Below, one piece after another: positions 59,161 through 64,000 of a DNA stretch of 64,000 nucleotides; position 1 is the stretch's first letter; each line of letters begins with the position of its first letter. Both the position numbers and the translations under genes were made by a program. Source of the DNA: Chionis minor (taxonomy: Eukaryota > Chordata > Aves > Charadriiformes > Chionididae); the NCBI GenBank assembly GCA_013398295.1, contig VZSF01000993.1, positions 1 to 64,000 on the forward strand. Reading direction: 5' to 3'. The notes under the pieces were generated by a model. It was not told where the DNA came from. It saw only the letters and a program-made list of their open reading frames with translations, and made no database searches.

Positions 59161-62100
59161 GGTGGGAGGATGTCGACAATCAGCTGTTCAGCTGGGGCAA
59201 GCGGGGAGACAGGGGAGGAAGCCAACAGCTTTCACCAGTCTGTTTTGTGGAGACATTAAACCCATGCTGAAATCTTCCATCTCACAACAATCAATATTTA
59301 TGATCTGCATCTGGAATTAATCTGAGATGGAGACATTTCCAATCTAAGGATCATTGCTAATGTCATCAGCACTTTTCTGTTCCTCACAGGAAAAATATTT
59401 ACGCCGTAGATTTTAACATCTTAGTTAGGGCTCAGCAAAGTCCAGATGAACAACCCAAGTGTGATTTTTCTGGTATTTAAATAATGCTATTTTTATCCTG
59501 GAATAAGATGAAAAGCTGAAACTGGGCATTTTACCTGGATTCCATGTGATGGAAAAAGCTGTGGAAATGCCGACATACTTGGATTTCATTATTTTTCTAT
59601 CATAATATTTTTAATTGTCAAGACTGAAACGTTTTATTCCCTTTGGTTGAAAGAACCTGAAACATCTCGTTTGAGATCACTTTAAGATAAAATTGCATTT
59701 TTTCATCTGCCCTGTGAAGCAGCAGGACCAAATTCCTATTTCCAAGACCCGTCTCTTTCCCAGCTGCCTGGCGGGTAGCCAGCAACTCCCACAATGTGGC
59801 GAAATGTATGGCTCAGCTGGTGCACCATGTCCTTCAGAAAACAAGGAACATATGGATTGCTTTTATGGAAAGTGTCCTCCAGTGAGTTCAGACCAGAGGA
59901 CAGAGTAAGGTGTGGAACTACAACACCCGTGCATCACGAAACACAGGAAAAGCTTTAATATTATCCCGAACACACTTCATCTCTGCTCAGGAAAAGTACC
60001 AGGATGACTAAAACCGCTCCAATGTGATTTTTCTGAGAAAAAACCTGTCCTCCCCGTGGGCCAGCACAGCCCCTCCACCACCTTTCCCCTTCTCTGGGGT
60101 GCAGCCCATGCCTCAGCCTCGGCCCCTGCGGAGCCCAGCACACGGGTGTCAAACAGCGACGCGTCCCGGGCAGCGTTCCATAGGTTTGTGCGTTGGCACC
60201 TACCCGACATGACAAGGTCTGGCACCAAGTGCAGCTTCCCAGTGCCCTGGCAGGAACCACCTCAGCCGCTTCTTCTGGGTGGCCACCCTCTCCCCGATGG
60301 CAACATGTGCCACTTGTGCCCATGCTGGTTCTTCTGGGGTTCACGGTCTGGACTCGGCCACGAGCCAGCTCTGCTGGGACTCCAGCGCTGGCCACTCGTC
60401 CCTCCCTGACAGCCAGGGAAAGGAAAGCTTTGCCAAATGATGATAGCATCAGCCACAGGAGGCAGCACCACGTTTCTCTTGCCTGCAGAAAGTACAGGTG
60501 CCCTCTCTCATTACACTAGGGTCACTAAAACACAGTACAAAATTGCAATTAGGACATCTAGACATTAACCAACACGCCTTTTTGAGGGCAGATGATGGGA
60601 TTTTGCTCCCAAGCCGTGGTGGAAGATTCCCCTTCTGCAGCCTCCAAGCTGGACCAGAGCAGACCCGCCAGCGTGGCGCCCGGAGCAGGGGATGCCGTGG
60701 CGGTGCCCGGCACTGGGCTGTGGGGCATCTCCAGCTGCCCCGAGAGCCGGGGGGTGCGCAGCCTGCCCTGCTGCGGGTGACAGGCTCAGGGCTTGCCCAG
60801 CCCTCGGCTGTCACCTTCAGCCTGGGAGCTCCCGGTGCAAACTTCCCCCTGCCCACTTCCCTCCAAGGAGCACAGCCGAGGACGACGAGTGGGGACGAAA
60901 AAGGGGGGCAGGAGAGTGGCCAGAGGAGGTCCCCAGCCCATGGTACCCGTCATGGCGTCAGGATTTATAACTGTATTAAATAGCATGACAGTCAGCCACA
61001 ATAAATCAGCTCCCCTTCTTCCCAAATCACAGACAATAAAAGCTTTGGCAGTGAAAGTCATTCATCATCATAAAGACTTGAGACATTCCAGCCATCAATT
61101 TCACTCACATCCTTAATACACTGGAGAGGAGTGGTGGAGTTTTAGGGGGGGAAAAAGAGAGGGAGAGAAGAAAGGGAAAAATAATTAAAAGAAAACATGA
61201 ATAAAGATTGGACAGGAATAATTACAAAGGTCAGAGAAAGGAGTCCCTTCAGGACAGCACTTTTGACGACAGGGGCAGAGCTGCCCTGCTCTCTGCGGGG
61301 GGGGCGCACCCGGGGGGCGGTGTGTGACACCCATCAAAGCTGCGGGGTATCCCTACCAGCCCGCGGGGTCCGCGTGGGAAGGAGAGGCCAGGACCACGTC
61401 CTGGAGTGGGGACTGAGTGCCACGCTGCCTGCCCGCCCTGCCCAGCCCTGCAGCCCTGCAGGGTGCGTGTGCTGCGCCCCCGCCGCCCACGACAGCCCGG
61501 TGCTGCCGAGGTGCCAGGGCTGGAGCCGGGCTGGAGCAAGGGGCTGAGCCGGTGGGCTGCAGTGCCGTCTTCCCCGCCGCGGGGGCTGCCGCTGCAACTC
61601 CTGTGGCCCCAGCAGGAGGGGGCTGGTGTGCAGCCCCCCCGAGGTCTGCTGCAGCTGGGGCACTTTGGAGTGGCCACCACCGAAAGGGAGTGCTTCCATG
61701 AGGGTCTGCGGGCAGAAAGTGGGGAGGTAACCCCGCCAGCTGTGAACCCCCGCGGACACGATGCAGCCGAGCGTCAGCTGTGCATCGCTGCGTGGGGCCA
61801 AGCACCGCTGCCCACCACGCGCTGCCCAGGGCGGGGGCTGAGCTGCTGGGGAGGCAGCTCTCCCGGGAACGCTTCCAGGGTCCGTTTCCAGGAGCCACAG
61901 GCGAAGGGAGATGAGACTTGGTGGACGAGCCCAGCGCAGGTGGTGGAACAGGCGTGAAGCACAGCAGAGGGCATAGCAGAGGGCTCCCCACCAGGGCTCA
62001 CAGGGCCACCTCTCGCCCCTCAGCCACCACCACACCAACAAGTGGAGGTTTTACTGACGTCCACACCACGCTTGAAGGCACTAACGAGCCCACCCCACCT

Positions 62101-62578
62101 TCGGTACCAAAGCCATCATTCCTAACACCCCACGGAGAGTCACAGAGCTACTTTGTCCGTATCACAGAAGGGCTCACCAATATCCCACTCCTATCTTAAG
62201 AACTTAAGAGCTTCCCCCAGTTTTTCCTGGGCTGATGAGACCTGCAGGTGGTGAGCACCCCAGACAGAGTTCTGGCAAAATTTGTCCCCTGAGCAGTGAG
62301 CCGCCCAAAGCAGCCTCCGGCAGCACATCCCCCAGCCTGTTAAGCAGCAATAAACCCTTATACAATGGACAAGGGTGCACCGGGCCGTGAGGTGGTGATC
62401 CCAGCCCTGCGTGCCTCCCCTAGAGCTGATGCAGCTCCTGCAGCCCCATGCGCACTCACAGCGAGAGCCCACCACAGCTGCCCACACCTCACGTGCGCCG
62501 GGGACGGCAGCCGGGCTCAGCAATGCCAAGGTGGCTGCACAGACACTGACTGCAGCGTGAACGCTGGTTACCTGGGGA

Positions 62579-63133
62579 TAGAATCATAGAATCACAGAAT
62601 CACTTGGGTTGGAAGAGACCTTTGAGATCACCGAGTCCAACCATAACCTACACTACCAAAAACACCACTAACCCATGTCCCTCAGCACCACGTCCACCTG
62701 TCTTCTTAAATACCTCCAGGGATGGTGATTCCACCGCTGCCATGGGCAGCCTGGTCCAATGCTTGACAACCCTTCCGTAAAGAAGTTTTTCCTCATATCC
62801 AACCTAAACCTCCCCTGGCACAACGTGAGGCCATTTCCTCTTGTCCTGTCGCTTGTTACTTGGGAGACGAGACCGACCCCCACCTCGCTACACCCTCCTT
62901 TCAGGTAATTGTAGAGAGTGAGAAGGTCTGCCCTCAACCTTCTCTTCTCCAGGCTGAACAATCCCAACTCCCTCAGCCGCTCCTCAGGAGACTTGTGCTC
63001 AGACCCCTCCCCAGCTCCGTTGCCCTTCTCTGGACACGCTCCAGCACCTCAATGTCTCTCCGATACTGCGGTGCCCAAAACTGGACACAGCACTCGAGCT
63101 GCGGCCTCACCAGTGCTGAGCACAGGGGCAGAT
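62579..63133 (-). mobile_element. CR1 LINE fragment, about 555 bp
   Basis: The reversed CR1 3' end begins TAGAATCATAGAATCACAGA and continues through the 3' UTR and the end of ORF2. On the minus strand the peptides [20 protein letters not shown] and [20 protein letters not shown] are the typical ORF2 C-terminal text. It breaks off near 63133. The subfamily differs from the 34915 and 52031 copies. Confidence 0.9.
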
Positions 63134-64000
63134 GATGGACGAAGCTGTGGGGATGCTCCGGGGCAGGACATGGGAAGTGGATGGAGCCCCTCCTGGTGTG
63201 ACGCCAGCACTGGCAGGCAGAGCAGAGGTGCAGCTCTCGTGCGCACCACACGTGCAGGTACGTATGGGGTGTGACATGTGTGACACGTGTCCTGCGCATC
63301 CTTATCACGCCACTTACTGTCAGTGCCCGCTTGTTTATGCGACGCTGCCCCTTGCTCGCTGGGGAGCGGCCGGCGCAGCTCCACAGGGCGACGTCGGCAG
63401 GGCGACCCGGGCAGCGCTCCCCAGGCAGCCCGGCATCCAGCTGTAGCTCTGCCACCCGGGCTGGGCTGGGCGAAGCTCTGGCTTGACAAGAGCTGGTCAC
63501 TTTTTGTTTGGATCCAGCGCCCATTCCGCCAGCTTGGCCGTCTCTGCGCCAGCACGGGAGCAGGCCAGACCAAGGGACGTTTGGGTCTGCCTGTGCGGGC
63601 TGGCAGTGAACAGCTACCAGACCTGCTCAAGACCACATCACTGCCTGGGAACAGTTTGTGTCCACATTCTACCCGTATTGCAGCATCAACAAGGACAGAA
63701 GGAGCAAGCCCAAGGCCTCTGTTTAGCACCAAAAGCCAGATTTGCTGATAAAGGGAGTCTCATCCACATCCTCCAATATCCCACATCTCTGATGGACTTT
63801 GCAGCTCCAGCAGCATCCACCAGCTTCCCATCACGCTCTTCCAAACCCTCCCCTCCCGCAGATCCTCAAGCCCCGGCAGTCCAGGACCAGCCTTCCTGCA
63901 CAGGACTTCCCTCTGGGGAGGCCACGAGGCCTGGACCCACCACTGCCAGAAATGAAACCTGCTGGGGAGGGGGCAACCCACATAGATCCTCTCTTTAGAG

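Noticed and set aside
58012..59259. A 415-codon open frame on the plus strand
   Set aside because: The block is GC-rich and equally open on the minus strand. The protein is low-complexity P/R/G/A/S/W text without a domain, and there is no splice or promoter support.

Overview
This is vertebrate nuclear DNA, almost certainly from a bird. It carries several CR1 LINE fragments with the avian-type 3' end, an avian-type retroviral LTR, long introns and GC-rich noncoding blocks, and only three coding exons in 64 kb. I recognise those exons as the 3' part of PAX5, the paired-box B-cell transcription factor, read on the minus strand. PAX5 lies on the Z chromosome in chicken, so a Z-linked origin is likely, but that is inference.

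Layout from left to right: 1-3590 is the intergenic flank beyond the PAX5 3' end and holds one old LTR (1818-2324). About 3595-9831 is a long putative PAX5 3' UTR (about 6.2 kb) with a distal AATAAA at 3620-3615, a dense run of G-tracts in the RNA sense, an A-run/T-run pair and a U-rich tract. 9832-9908 is the coding part of the last exon (exon 10, human numbering), 17932-18018 is exon 9 and 45045-45146 is exon 8. Introns 9 (8.0 kb) and 8 (27.0 kb) are complete. 45147-64000 is part of intron 7, and exon 7 was not found. The exons have consensus splice sites and matching phase. Exons 8 and 9 are 102 and 87 nt, so either or both can be skipped in frame. Together they encode the C-terminal activation and repression region. 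The paired domain, octapeptide and partial homeodomain lie upstream, outside the window.

Mobile DNA sits in the introns and the flank. A 3 kb CR1 (34915-37942) has recognisable endonuclease and reverse transcriptase regions but is frameshifted, and its catalytic FADD box reads FAGD. A second, 5'-truncated copy of the same subfamily lies 15 kb away (52031-52858) and is interrupted by an assembly gap (52101-52284). Its recorded length conflicts with the first copy. Older CR1 pieces lie at 24441, 25741, 40955, 55695 and 62579. A lone N at 55785 sits where one of them stops.

I found no undescribed gene system. The best leads are regulatory: seven perfect octamer motifs (ATTTGCAT/ATGCAAAT), two of them in dyad-symmetric settings, inside or beside a B-cell master regulator gene; a possible G-quadruplex cluster in the 3' UTR; and a possible cryptic terminal exon in intron 9. 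Long open frames elsewhere are explained by high GC.
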